A stretch of DNA of 36,533 bases from an uncultured Granulosicoccaceae bacterium (GTDB taxonomy: Bacteria; Pseudomonadota; Gammaproteobacteria; Granulosicoccales; Granulosicoccaceae), in assembly GCA_937922015.1 (NCBI GenBank), contig CAKZVB010000231.1, positions 1-36,533 on the forward strand, given 5' to 3'. Both the position numbers and the translations under genes were made by a program. The number at the start of each line of letters is the position of its first letter. Positions within the stretch are counted from its first letter, which is position 1. A model generated the notes under the pieces. The model made no database searches and was not told the origin of the DNA. It saw only the letters and a list, made by a program, of their open reading frames with translations. This document shows, piece after piece, positions 1 through 7,485 of this stretch.

Positions 1-1
1 G

Positions 2-325
2 CGTGGCAAGCACAAGCCTGAATACACGCCGCACGTAGATACCGGTGACTATATCGTCGTGATCAATGCTGACAAAGTCGCGGTGACCGGCAACAAAGCA
101 ACCGATAAAATGTATCACCACCACACGGGCTACATTGGCAACCTTAAGTCGGTGAGTTTTGAAAAAATGCAGGAGCGTGCTCCCGGTCGCGTGATTCAGT
201 TGGCTGTAAAGGGCATGTTGCCAAAGAACGCGCTGGGTCGTGATATGATCCGCAAGCTTAAAATTTACACCGGTACCGAGCACCGCCATGCGGCGCAGAC
301 CCCGCAACCCCTGGAACTCAGGTAA
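2..325 (+). CDS. rplM: 50S ribosomal protein L13 (C-terminal part, 5' truncated)
   Basis: This is the C-terminal 107 residues of ribosomal protein L13, which binds 23S rRNA early in assembly of the large ribosomal subunit. The frame is open from the first complete codon at base 2, so the start lies outside the window; full L13 is about 142 residues. Recognisable parts are the segment [16 protein letters not shown], the stretch [12 protein letters not shown], and [11 protein letters not shown] followed by a short tail containing [13 protein letters not shown]. The stop codon is 12 bases before the rpsI start, the usual rplM-rpsI operon of proteobacteria, so the two are almost certainly co-transcribed and co-ordinately expressed. 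Confidence 0.97.
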   Translation, partial: RGKHKPEYTPHVDTGDYIVVINADKVAVTGNKATDKMYHHHTGYIGNLKSVSFEKMQERAPGRVIQLAVKGMLPKNALGRDMIRKLKIYTGTEHRHAAQTPQPLELR

Positions 326-337
326 GGTAATCAGATT

Positions 338-730
338 ATGGCAGATACACATTACTACGGCACAGGGCGTCGAAAAACATCCAGCGCTCGAGTGTTCATG
401 CAATCGGGCAAGGGCGAGATCACAGTCAACAAGCGTCCACTTGATGAGTATTTTGGTCGCGAAACCGCACGCATGATCGTACGGCAGCCGCTGGAAGTGC
501 TCGATGTTACCACCAAGTTTGACTTCAACATTACCGTCGCTGGTGGCGGCAATAGTGGCCAGGCTGGGGCAATCAGACACGGTATTGCTCGCGCGTTGTT
601 GAAATACGATGAAGAGAATCGCGGTGAATTGCGGAAAGCAGGTTTTCTGACTCGCGATGCTCGAAAAGTTGAGCGTAAGAAAGTCGGACTTCGCAAGGCG
701 AGAAGAGCGACTCAGTACTCGAAACGCTAG
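338..730 (+). CDS. rpsI: 30S ribosomal protein S9
   Basis: Complete 130-residue ribosomal protein S9, the usual length. S9 sits in the head of the small subunit and its basic C-terminal tail reaches the P-site tRNA. Seen directly: N-terminal [15 protein letters not shown], the core [20 protein letters not shown], and the C-terminal tail [18 protein letters not shown] ending in the conserved KR. It follows rplM by 12 bases and is closed by a strong intrinsic terminator about 20 bases after its stop, so it is the last gene of its operon. Confidence 0.98.
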   Translation: MADTHYYGTGRRKTSSARVFMQSGKGEITVNKRPLDEYFGRETARMIVRQPLEVLDVTTKFDFNITVAGGGNSGQAGAIRHGIARALLKYDEENRGELRKAGFLTRDARKVERKKVGLRKARRATQYSKR

Positions 731-753
731 AATCGAGAACAATCTGATAGAAA

Positions 754-778
754 AGCCCGCTGAAGCGGGCTTTTTTTT
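754..778 (+). terminator. Intrinsic terminator of rplM-rpsI
   Basis: A perfect 7-bp GC-rich stem (AGCCCGC at 754-760 and GCGGGCT at 765-771) with a TGAA loop is followed directly by a run of eight T. This is a classical Rho-independent terminator just after the rpsI stop. Confidence 0.95.
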
Positions 779-965
779 GCCTTCGAAAAAGCGCGGCGAA
801 TACCAACTACTCAGGTTGGCTTCAAGTGATAAGCAAACATTGATGATTTGTTTGCCTGGACCTCATTGCCGCGATGCAAATTTGTTGTGATGGCATCTAC
901 AAATTCAGGTCTGTAAGTGCTGATTTGGATACCGATTACCCACAATGCCCCAAGGTATCAGACAG

Positions 966-1001
966 GAGTTATAGCTATGAAACGTCCGGTCGCTATAACT
1001 C
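966..1001 (+). promoter_or_regulatory. Hairpin that can mask the ribosome-binding site of a small ORF
   Basis: GAGTTATAGC (966-975) and GCTATAACTC (992-1001) are a perfect 10-bp inverted repeat with a 16-nt loop. The left arm contains the last three bases of the AGGAG Shine-Dalgarno at 964-968, and the start codon at 977-979 lies in the loop. In RNA the stem would hide part of the ribosome-binding site. No T-run follows, so it is not an intrinsic terminator. A role in translational control is inferred; the inverted repeat is seen directly. An alternative is a DNA operator. Confidence 0.55.
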
Positions 1002-1045
1002 GTAGCGGCTGTGGCCGGGTAGTTAAGACTAGTAGAATCAAATAA
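977..1045 (+). CDS. Small basic 22-residue ORF (leader peptide or interrupted gene start)
   Basis: An ATG at 977 preceded by AGGAG at ideal spacing (8 nt) opens a 22-codon frame ending in TAA at 1043-1045. The peptide begins MKRPVAITRSG, contains one cysteine and seven Lys/Arg residues, and has no acidic residue. It ends 12 bases before the TTG start of the coiled-coil gene and is in the same reading frame. It could be a leader peptide coupling translation to the next gene, an independent small protein, or the true N-terminus of that gene cut off by a nonsense codon. I recognise no family. The good ribosome-binding site is the main reason to call it. Confidence 0.45.
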   Translation: MKRPVAITRSGCGRVVKTSRIK

Positions 1046-1057
1046 GAGCCTAAAACC

Positions 1058-1570
1058 TTGAAAAATGTAAGCAGACTATATAGAGATTCTGGACAACCTT
1101 CGGACACGTCGACTCACCAGAACCGTGCTGCAAACCAGAGTTCAATTTCAGGTTCAGCTGCGGGCAGTTTTTCAAGTCCGCCACTGTCTGGCCAGCGAAC
1201 GCTGGAAGAAATACGAAACCTGCTGCTGGGTGACACTACCTCTACCCAGAATGCCGAAAATATCAGGCTGAACGACAGGCTGGATACTGTAGAAAAACAC
1301 TTCGTTGCCAAGCTCGACGAGCAAAGCAACGAAATTTCCAAGCTGAAGATGCTTTTGCAGCAAGCCGAACACGATCGCAATTCTGCGATGGCTGAGCTGA
1401 ATGCGTTAAAAGTAAACTCAGAAGCAGCGTTGTATGAAATGCAGGCTCAGCACGCTCGCAATAATGAAGAGCTGCACATCAAGCTGGAAAAACGCCTGGA
1501 GAGCCAGACTGAGTTGCTGTCATTGTCTCTGAGGCAAGTGGCCGAGACAATCTCTCAAAACAGAAGCTAA
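1058..1570 (+). CDS. Coiled-coil protein of unknown function
   Basis: A 170-residue frame starting at TTG, the only possible start after the in-frame TAA at 1043-1045; the only upstream help is a weak AAGAG. About residues 1-50 are rich in Ser, Thr, Gln and Asn and look disordered. Then comes a short conserved-looking helix (RTLEEIRNLLLGD) and, from about residue 70 to the end, a long charged heptad-like helix (for example DRLDTVEKHFVAKLDEQ and ALYEMQAQHARNNEELHIKL) typical of a coiled coil. There is no signal peptide or membrane segment, so it is probably cytoplasmic and oligomeric. I do not recognise a family and assign no function. The gene is monocistronic apart from the upstream small ORF. 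Confidence 0.7.
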   Translation: MKNVSRLYRDSGQPSDTSTHQNRAANQSSISGSAAGSFSSPPLSGQRTLEEIRNLLLGDTTSTQNAENIRLNDRLDTVEKHFVAKLDEQSNEISKLKMLLQQAEHDRNSAMAELNALKVNSEAALYEMQAQHARNNEELHIKLEKRLESQTELLSLSLRQVAETISQNRS

Positions 1571-1986
1571 ATTGGATTCTGCACCGGGTTTAGTGCCGAC
1601 AGCGAGAAGTCTTCCACATCAGCACATCCTGTGCGTCGTCCCGAACACCATTACCGTTCCATTCAAGCGATAGCGTTTGTAAGCGCAGAGATGCGACTCT
1701 AATATTAGCAGCTACGCGAACGTCTCAATAACTCCCGGTTGGTGCTCCAGCTTTGATGGGCTGGTACTTTTCTGTGACCGGTAATATTACCCGGTAATGT
1801 GGGGAATAGGGCGCTGTCCGGCGGCGTAAAAAACACCAAACTAACCCTGTGAATTAAGCAGCACGTGCACATGCACTACGTTGATTAATTCAAACTCAGG
1901 GATGACATCGCCCGCAAGGATGCGGGCAACCTCAATAGCTGTCCGTTGTCGCCGATCCATCGACAGCCAGACGTTATGTTGTCCAG
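1571..1986. other. 416-bp intergenic stretch without a supported gene
   Basis: No credible coding frame. It contains a perfect 12-bp palindrome GGTAATATTACC at 1780-1791 followed by a second copy of its half (CGGTAAT), a 16-bp alternating purine-pyrimidine tract at 1861-1876 (GCACGTGCACATGCAC), and a 7-bp stem-loop GCCCGCA/TGCGGGC at 1910-1927 with a 4-nt loop. The stem-loop lies downstream of the minus-strand metallopeptidase gene but has no T-run in either direction, so it is only a weak terminator candidate. Confidence 0.5.
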
Positions 1987-2736
1987 CTAACGTAGTTCCC
2001 ATAAGAGCGCTGTTGCAGCCATGCCTGTTGGATCGTGTGAAGAAAGATCATCACGATCGAAAGGATAAAAGTCGTTCGTCCAATAATAGGCTTCGGTAAG
2101 CTCTGCAAAATACTCTATTGAGTTGTTTGTTGCGTATGCCGCTTGATATCCTCCATCTACGTACAGTACAGAATCGTAGATGCCTGCCTGCATAGCACTA
2201 TTGTAGGCTGCAATCATATCTGGCTGTGTGTAGTTATAATACTGATGATCCAGCGCATGCGATAACTCGTGTAAAAACATCGCTGGCTGCTGTGCTACCC
2301 AGGTCAGATAATTTTGTGCATTTCCAAACTGAATTCCCTTCGCCCATTTGATCGGATAATTATTATCCGCCAGCCAGTCAGCCGAGGGATGATAGACTCC
2401 ACCGGGAAAGGCTGCATGATCAAGTTCAAGCCAGATATTGGTATCTTTTAAATATTCAATCGCCGGCGCTGGAAGTGCTTGCAGTACTGTGTTCATGTCA
2501 TCTGCAAGTGCAGCGTAGACTTCGGAGGCAAGAGAGCTGTTGAACAGATCTTCATTCATGAAGACCGCCCAGCCACATAGTTCAAACTGCCGGTACCCAT
2601 CTGTCAGCGGCGGATTGTCAGGCATTGTCGTGCCGCAAGCGCTATCAGTTGAATTCACTGCCATTTCTTCGGAGCCGCCACAAGCGCCCACCAGTACGGC
2701 TATGGATAACAGTATTCCGTGAATTCCATGTTTCAT
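1987..2736 (-). CDS. Putative lipoprotein zinc metallopeptidase (HExxH)
   Basis: A 249-residue protein with a lipoprotein signal: MKHG, a hydrophobic stretch, then the lipobox LVGAC with the lipidated cysteine at about residue 19. The start at 2736 was chosen because GGAGAA (2741-2746) lies 4 nt upstream and because it places the signal peptide at the N-terminus; a longer frame back to 2856 has neither. The mature part carries FLHELSHALDHQ, an HExxH zinc motif, and a downstream segment SIEYFAELTEAYYWTNDFYPF that could supply the third Glu ligand, as in gluzincins. The pattern (ordered W/Y/H-rich segments, then ND-FYPF and HDPTG) resembles uncharacterised secreted metallopeptidase-like proteins of marine bacteria. 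It is probably anchored in the outer membrane, facing the periplasm or outside. The substrate is unknown. It is divergent from the EamA gene. Confidence 0.75.
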   Translation of the reverse strand: MKHGIHGILLSIAVLVGACGGSEEMAVNSTDSACGTTMPDNPPLTDGYRQFELCGWAVFMNEDLFNSSLASEVYAALADDMNTVLQALPAPAIEYLKDTNIWLELDHAAFPGGVYHPSADWLADNNYPIKWAKGIQFGNAQNYLTWVAQQPAMFLHELSHALDHQYYNYTQPDMIAAYNSAMQAGIYDSVLYVDGGYQAAYATNNSIEYFAELTEAYYWTNDFYPFDRDDLSSHDPTGMAATALLWELR

Positions 2737-2933
2737 TATATTCTCCACTAGACCTTGATCAGCTCGGTATAAAACCATCACTATACACCTTAGGAAGGTA
2801 TTACTCGCCCTTGCAACTTCCCCGTTAGTGATTAGCAATACCTGTGGTGTGTACATTCAACTACAATAGTCCGGTATTGCCTCAGCTTGTCTGCCTGACA
2901 AATTGACTAACCTGCCGTCGGGCCGCTCACCAA

Positions 2934-3818
2934 ATGATAGCTGCACACTTAGTACTTCTTGTTTTTATCAATGCCTGCTGGGGTTTTAACTATATAGCGG
3001 GGAAAATCGGCGTCACTCAATTCGGACCGTTACTTTTTAGCACGGTACGGTTTGGTATGGTGTTACTGCTTCTACTTCCGTTTATGAGGATTGTACCGGG
3101 TCAGACCAGATTAATAATTTACATTGGATTAACGCTTGGTGCCGGACACTACACCCTTATGTTCTATGGACTGCATCTGGCGGGTAGTTTGTCTTCGGTG
3201 GCAATTGCAGCTCAACTGGTTGTGCCGTTCTCAACTATTATGGCCGTTGTGTTTCTCAAGGAACGCGTTGCTCTGGTTCGTGCAGCAGCAATATTCATGT
3301 CTTTTCTGGGGGTAATAATTATCGGTTTCGTGCCGCTCGGCAGTCAGCACATTGTGGCGTTGGTACTAGTGACGTTGGCTTCGGCCGCAATGGCGGTTGC
3401 GACAATTATGATGCGTCAGTTACAAGGTGTTGGTGTATTTAATTTACAGGCATGGATAGCATTGGTGGCAACTGCTTCGTTGGCCGTCATTACCTATTTT
3501 ATCGAAAGCCCATCCATAGAACAGATCAGATCTTTAGCGTTGACTGATTACTGGACTCCGCTGTATTCAGCAATCGGAGCTACTATTGTTGGACACGGCT
3601 CGCTGTATTATCTGCTACAACGTTATCCGATAAATAACATCGCCCCGTTTATTACACTTTCTACGCTGTTTGCGATTGGTTTTGGGGTTTGGTTACTCGA
3701 CGATCAGATTACGCTGCGAATCAGCATAGGTGGGTTGCTTACACTACTAGGCGTTACGGTTATCGCCATGCGGAACGCCAAGCGTTCCACACCCAGTAGT
3801 ATTCGTGTTCCAAAATAG
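2934..3818 (+). CDS. EamA/DMT-family inner-membrane transporter
   Basis: A 294-residue, very hydrophobic protein with about ten transmembrane segments arranged as two EamA repeats, the usual length for the drug/metabolite transporter superfamily. Seen: N-terminal AHLVLLVFINACWGFNYIAGK, typical of the first EamA helix, the TM3-4 region SLSSVAIAAQLVVPFSTI ahead of FLKERV, and a second repeat ending in LLDDQITLRISIGGLLTLLGV. Family members export amino acids, purines or other metabolites, but the substrate cannot be read from the sequence. The ATG at 2934 is the first start after an in-frame stop at 2904; no clear Shine-Dalgarno is visible. Its 3' end converges on ilvA. Confidence 0.88.
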   Translation: MIAAHLVLLVFINACWGFNYIAGKIGVTQFGPLLFSTVRFGMVLLLLLPFMRIVPGQTRLIIYIGLTLGAGHYTLMFYGLHLAGSLSSVAIAAQLVVPFSTIMAVVFLKERVALVRAAAIFMSFLGVIIIGFVPLGSQHIVALVLVTLASAAMAVATIMMRQLQGVGVFNLQAWIALVATASLAVITYFIESPSIEQIRSLALTDYWTPLYSAIGATIVGHGSLYYLLQRYPINNIAPFITLSTLFAIGFGVWLLDDQITLRISIGGLLTLLGVTVIAMRNAKRSTPSSIRVPK

Positions 3819-3862
3819 AGCATTCTATCCGGCGATTCTGTAGCCAATTGCTGATCAAGTCG

Positions 3863-5377
3863 CTATGCAAGAAAAGTCTGGTAGGCGACGTTATTGTTTT
3901 CGCACCAGTGGCGATAACCCAGTTCATCAAGGAATCGCTGAAACTTATCGCCATCGCTTTGCGGCAGTTGCATGCCCACCAGTACTCTGGCATAGGCGGC
4001 GCCATGATTTCGGTAGTGGAACAGGGTGATATTCCAGTGTGGCTCCATGTTGTTGAGAAACTTAGCCAATGCACCGGGGCGTTCAGGAAATTCGAATCGG
4101 TATAATATTTCGTGCTCTACACTCGCTGCCCGGCCACCTACCATATGCCGTACATGCAGCTTGGCCACCTCGTTGTCGGTGAGATCCTCAACGTCAAAGT
4201 TCACCTGCTTAAGATTGTCGATGATTTGTTGCCTTTCCGTGCTCCCATTTGATAGTTGCACGCCCACAAATACCACTGCACTGTCAGTGCTGCTGTGTCG
4301 ATAGTTAAACTCGGTAACACTTCGTTTACCCAGCATTTCACAGAAATGCCTGAAACTACCTGGTTGTTCAGGAATGGTGACCGCCAGCAGGGCTTCTCTT
4401 TGCTCACCAATTTCAGCGCGTTCTGCGATATGTCGCAGTCGATCAAAATTCACGTTTGCACCGGTGGTAATAGCGATCAGATGCTGATCAACTACACGGT
4501 GTTGCTCGACGTATTTTTTAATCCCTGCAACACCTAATGCGCCAGCGGGCTCGAGCAGGGTTCGCGTGTCATCGAAAACGTCTTTGATTGCCGCACACAT
4601 TTCATCAACTGATATGGTGATAATATCGTCAAGATGTTCACTGCAAATTCTAAATGTTTCCTCCCCCGGGCTTTTAACGGCTACACCATCAGCGAATATG
4701 CCCACCTCATTAAGTACCACCGGCTTCCCGGTTTCAATTGATGCTTTCATGCTGGCTGCATCTTCTGGCTCAACACCAATAATTCTGGTTTCAGGTCGCA
4801 GGTATTTCATCAGTATGGAGACCCCCGATGCCAGACCGCCACCTCCGATTGGTATGAACACGGCATCAATCGGCCCGGGCCGCTGACGGCAGATTTCGAT
4901 TCCAACCGTGCCCTGGCCCGCAATAGTATCCTGATCGTTAAAGGGGTGAATAAACGGATAGCCGGATTGTTGTTCCAGCAGTTTTGCGTGGGCAAAGGCT
5001 TCGTCGTAGTTATCGCCGTGCAGTACTGCATCACCACCCAGACGGCGCACCGCATTGACCTTGATTTGCGGTGTGGTCTGCGGCATCACAATAATTGATT
5101 TTAAACCTAGCTTTGATGCCGACAGAGCCACGCCCTGAGCATGATTGCCAGCCGAAGCGCAAATCACCCCTTCGGTATCGGGTCGGGCTTGTTTCAGATT
5201 ATAAATCCGGTTAAACGCGCCGCGACACTTGAACGAGAAAACTCCTTGTAAGTCTTCACGCTTGAGCAGGACGTGGTTGCCTGTTCTTAAGCTTAAATTG
5301 GGCACCGATTCAAGAGGTGTCTCCTGTGAGACATCGTAGACTCTTGCGGTCAGAATTTTCTTTATATATTGGTCCAT
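3863..5377 (-). CDS. ilvA: Threonine ammonia-lyase, biosynthetic
   Basis: A 504-residue threonine dehydratase that converts L-threonine to 2-oxobutanoate and ammonia, the first committed step of isoleucine synthesis. The PLP lysine is in VFSFKCRGAFNR (about Lys50), with Cys where many homologues have Leu. The glycine-rich phosphate loop is IPIGGGGLASGVS (near residue 175). The C-terminal third (about 325-504) holds two ACT-like regulatory domains, as in the long biosynthetic enzyme inhibited by isoleucine, unlike the short catabolic TdcB. Length matches E. coli IlvA (514). It is divergent from rpiA with 135 bp between the starts, an arrangement common in gammaproteobacteria. Confidence 0.96.
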   Translation of the reverse strand: MDQYIKKILTARVYDVSQETPLESVPNLSLRTGNHVLLKREDLQGVFSFKCRGAFNRIYNLKQARPDTEGVICASAGNHAQGVALSASKLGLKSIIVMPQTTPQIKVNAVRRLGGDAVLHGDNYDEAFAHAKLLEQQSGYPFIHPFNDQDTIAGQGTVGIEICRQRPGPIDAVFIPIGGGGLASGVSILMKYLRPETRIIGVEPEDAASMKASIETGKPVVLNEVGIFADGVAVKSPGEETFRICSEHLDDIITISVDEMCAAIKDVFDDTRTLLEPAGALGVAGIKKYVEQHRVVDQHLIAITTGANVNFDRLRHIAERAEIGEQREALLAVTIPEQPGSFRHFCEMLGKRSVTEFNYRHSSTDSAVVFVGVQLSNGSTERQQIIDNLKQVNFDVEDLTDNEVAKLHVRHMVGGRAASVEHEILYRFEFPERPGALAKFLNNMEPHWNITLFHYRNHGAAYARVLVGMQLPQSDGDKFQRFLDELGYRHWCENNNVAYQTFLA

Positions 5378-5512
5378 TGGCTCGGCAATTTAGGTTAGCA
5401 TGCCACTGTAGCGAATCCGTTGTGCAGGCGAAAGTATTTGACTCACTTTCTGCGCTCCCTGCAGCGCTTCTCTACGCTATTAACATCAACTATAAGGGCC
5501 GTTTACAGTCAT

Positions 5513-6175
5513 ATGTCAGCAGAAAACATGAAAAAAGCTGCCGCCCGGGCAGCTATGGAATGGGTACAAGATAACAGTGTTGTCGGCGTAGGTAGCGGAT
5601 CTACGGCGAATTTTTTCATTGATGAGCTGGCAAAACGAAAAGACTTTATCGAGGGTGCGGTGGCCAGCTCTGAACCGACAGCTACCAGATTGCGTGATGC
5701 CGGCATTCAGGTGTTGGAACTCAACGAAACCGGTGATCTCTCTGTCTACGTTGACGGTGCGGATGAAGTCAATGACAGGCTGCAACTGATAAAGGGCGGC
5801 GGTGGTGCACTGACCCGGGAAAAAATTGTCGCGGCGGCATCGACGACTTTTGTCTGTATCGCTGACGCCAGCAAGCAAGTGACTGTTCTTGGTGAGTTTC
5901 CACTGCCAATTGAAGTTATCCCCATGGCCCGTAGTTACGTGGGGCGTCAAATCGTCAAGCTCGGTGGAGATCCTGATCTGAGGGACGGGTTCACCACAGA
6001 TAACGGTAATCTGATTCTGGATGTATACAACCTTGATATCACCAACCCGCTCGAATTGGAGAGGCAGTTCAATCAAATCGCGGGAGTGGTTTGTTGTGGA
6101 ATTTTTGCACAGCGTCCAGCCGATATTCTGCTGCTGGGTCAGAAGGACGGCAGCGTAAGCAAGGTCGAATTATAA
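5513..6175 (+). CDS. rpiA: Ribose-5-phosphate isomerase A
   Basis: A 220-residue RpiA that interconverts ribose 5-phosphate and ribulose 5-phosphate in the pentose-phosphate pathway. Seen: the phosphate loop GSGSTA (28-32), VDGADEV with catalytic Asp81 and Asp84, KGGGGAL with Lys94, and TREK with Glu103, all at the same numbers as in E. coli RpiA. The start at 5513 ([10 protein letters not shown]) gives the family length; a frame extending back to 5420 adds a non-homologous tail. An AAGGG lies rather far upstream at 5494-5498. It is divergent from ilvA and its stop is 6 bp from the convergent pentapeptide gene. Confidence 0.96.
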   Translation: MSAENMKKAAARAAMEWVQDNSVVGVGSGSTANFFIDELAKRKDFIEGAVASSEPTATRLRDAGIQVLELNETGDLSVYVDGADEVNDRLQLIKGGGGALTREKIVAAASTTFVCIADASKQVTVLGEFPLPIEVIPMARSYVGRQIVKLGGDPDLRDGFTTDNGNLILDVYNLDITNPLELERQFNQIAGVVCCGIFAQRPADILLLGQKDGSVSKVEL

Positions 6176-6181
6176 ACCCGG

Positions 6182-6481
6182 CTATGATTGGTTCGCGGAT
6201 GGATTGTCTGAGTCATTCGCAGTCGGTGACGAATTGTCGCAGTGAATCTGCTCCCAGGCTGCAAACAAGTCGCTGACCAGTATGCCCTCGATGGTCATCC
6301 CTTTCAGGTTGGCATTATTGATTTCAACATTTTTGAGATTAACATCGGTAAAAATTGATCTGCTCAGATCCGTGTCATTGAAAACGGATCGCTTGAGATT
6401 TATATCATTAAATCGTGTTTTGGCCAGAGTGACATCATCAAATTCAGAGTTTTCCAGATTGGCGTTGTTAATCTTGATCAT
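6182..6481 (-). CDS. Small pentapeptide-repeat protein
   Basis: A 99-residue protein whose first 65 residues or so are consecutive pentapeptides of the A(D/N)LxX type, for example NANLENSEFDDVTLAKTRF and NLKNVEINNANLKGM. This predicts about three coils of a right-handed quadrilateral beta-helix. The end IEGILVSDLFAAWEQ followed by a polar tail is seen in other small bacterial pentapeptide proteins. There is no signal peptide. It lies 47 bp downstream of the PhyH-type gene on the same strand, so the two may share a transcript. It is much too short to be a Qnr/MfpA gyrase-protection protein. Function unknown. Confidence 0.8.
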   Translation of the reverse strand: MIKINNANLENSEFDDVTLAKTRFNDINLKRSVFNDTDLSRSIFTDVNLKNVEINNANLKGMTIEGILVSDLFAAWEQIHCDNSSPTANDSDNPSANQS

Positions 6482-6528
6482 GTGAAAGGCTCGTGTAAGA
6501 CCAGCTAATCGATCAGGGTATTAACCGT

Positions 6529-7305
6529 TCAGGGTTTCGGATCAACAATGATATCCGCATGATTGGCTGATCGGGTTTCGGGTATCGCTTTGTTGTGCTC
6601 GCAGTGATATGTGTATACCAACGACTTTTTTACCGCTTGTGTTTCGTTTTGCCCCGCCGCATGAAATGTGCGGCAATGGAAGAACAGCGTATCACCAGCC
6701 TGCAGGTGGGCGGGTATCGCCTGATCAAGCAGCGCTTGATTTTCTTCTATATCACCTCTTAAAAATAACGCAGCGTCCAGTCGCCCGCGCGGCAGATCCA
6801 CTTTGTGAGAGCCCGGTATTAACAACAGACCACCGTTGTCCGGTGTTTCATCACCTAATGCCAGCCAGACGCTTACCAACTCTGGTTTATCGAAGGACCA
6901 GTACCGCATATCCTGGTGCCACGAGGTCTGGCTGCTAAACCCGGGGTACTTAGTCATTACGCAGTTGTGATGGTTTTGCGACACCATCACGCTGCTGCAA
7001 TCAAGCATTTGCCGCAGACGATCGACTACGGCCGCAGAACGTGCCCAGTCCCTGAAAACAATATCGCGAGCGTAGGCATTAAGAAGCCGTCTGGGAGTTT
7101 GCCCGCCCGGTGCGCTCTTGCTGGCAGGCGAGCCCGGATAGTGCACATCTGCCTCGTATTCAACGGGTGCAAGCGCTGGACGAACAGAATCATCAATTAT
7201 TCTGTTCATTGCATTGATTGTGTCTTCGCTGGCTAAGCTGCGTTCAATCAGGTAGCCGTTTTTCTGAAAGTCCCGAAGCTGCTGCGGCGTTAAGGGTTTG
7301 CTCAT
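6529..7305 (-). CDS. Phytanoyl-CoA dioxygenase (PhyH) family Fe(II)/2-oxoglutarate oxygenase
   Basis: A 258-residue cytoplasmic protein of the PhyH superfamily. It begins with LTPQQLRDFQKNGYLI, the usual N-terminal helix of the family. The iron-binding facial triad is visible as SWHQDMRYW (His130, Asp132) and HCRTFHAAGQN (distal His215), with the intervening VSVWLALGDETPDNGGLLLIPGSH signature. Such enzymes hydroxylate small substrates (phytanoyl-CoA, ectoine, amino acids, mitomycin and others); the substrate here cannot be assigned. It is not EctD, because the ectoine-binding context and signature are absent. It is divergent from the tandem uvrA gene and probably co-transcribed with the pentapeptide gene downstream. 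Confidence 0.88.
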   Translation of the reverse strand: MSKPLTPQQLRDFQKNGYLIERSLASEDTINAMNRIIDDSVRPALAPVEYEADVHYPGSPASKSAPGGQTPRRLLNAYARDIVFRDWARSAAVVDRLRQMLDCSSVMVSQNHHNCVMTKYPGFSSQTSWHQDMRYWSFDKPELVSVWLALGDETPDNGGLLLIPGSHKVDLPRGRLDAALFLRGDIEENQALLDQAIPAHLQAGDTLFFHCRTFHAAGQNETQAVKKSLVYTYHCEHNKAIPETRSANHADIIVDPKP

Positions 7306-7485
7306 AGTATGGTCTGACAGGGATGGAAAAATACACCTGAATCATAACTCGAATTAAAATTTTGCGTTGACTTTACTTTTTTCAATGGTGAGCAGAATAT
7401 TACCTGCTTTTCGCCTTGTTTTAATAAGGACAACAGCCCCGCCAGACCATATACTGCAGCGACACATCCATAGTCTGTACACCCC

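Noticed and set aside
5516..6076. Long minus-strand frame of 186 codons opposite rpiA
   Set aside because: It is the antisense shadow of rpiA, which has every catalytic residue in place; the translated frame shows no family features.
6182..6481. Pentapeptide protein as a Qnr/MfpA-type gyrase-protection factor
   Set aside because: At 99 residues with only about three coils it is far shorter than Qnr proteins (over 200 residues) and lacks their loops.
7306..7485. SOS (LexA) box or clear promoter upstream of the tandem uvrA
   Set aside because: No CTG-N10-CAG arrangement was found, and TTGACT at 7367-7372 has no -10 element at suitable spacing.
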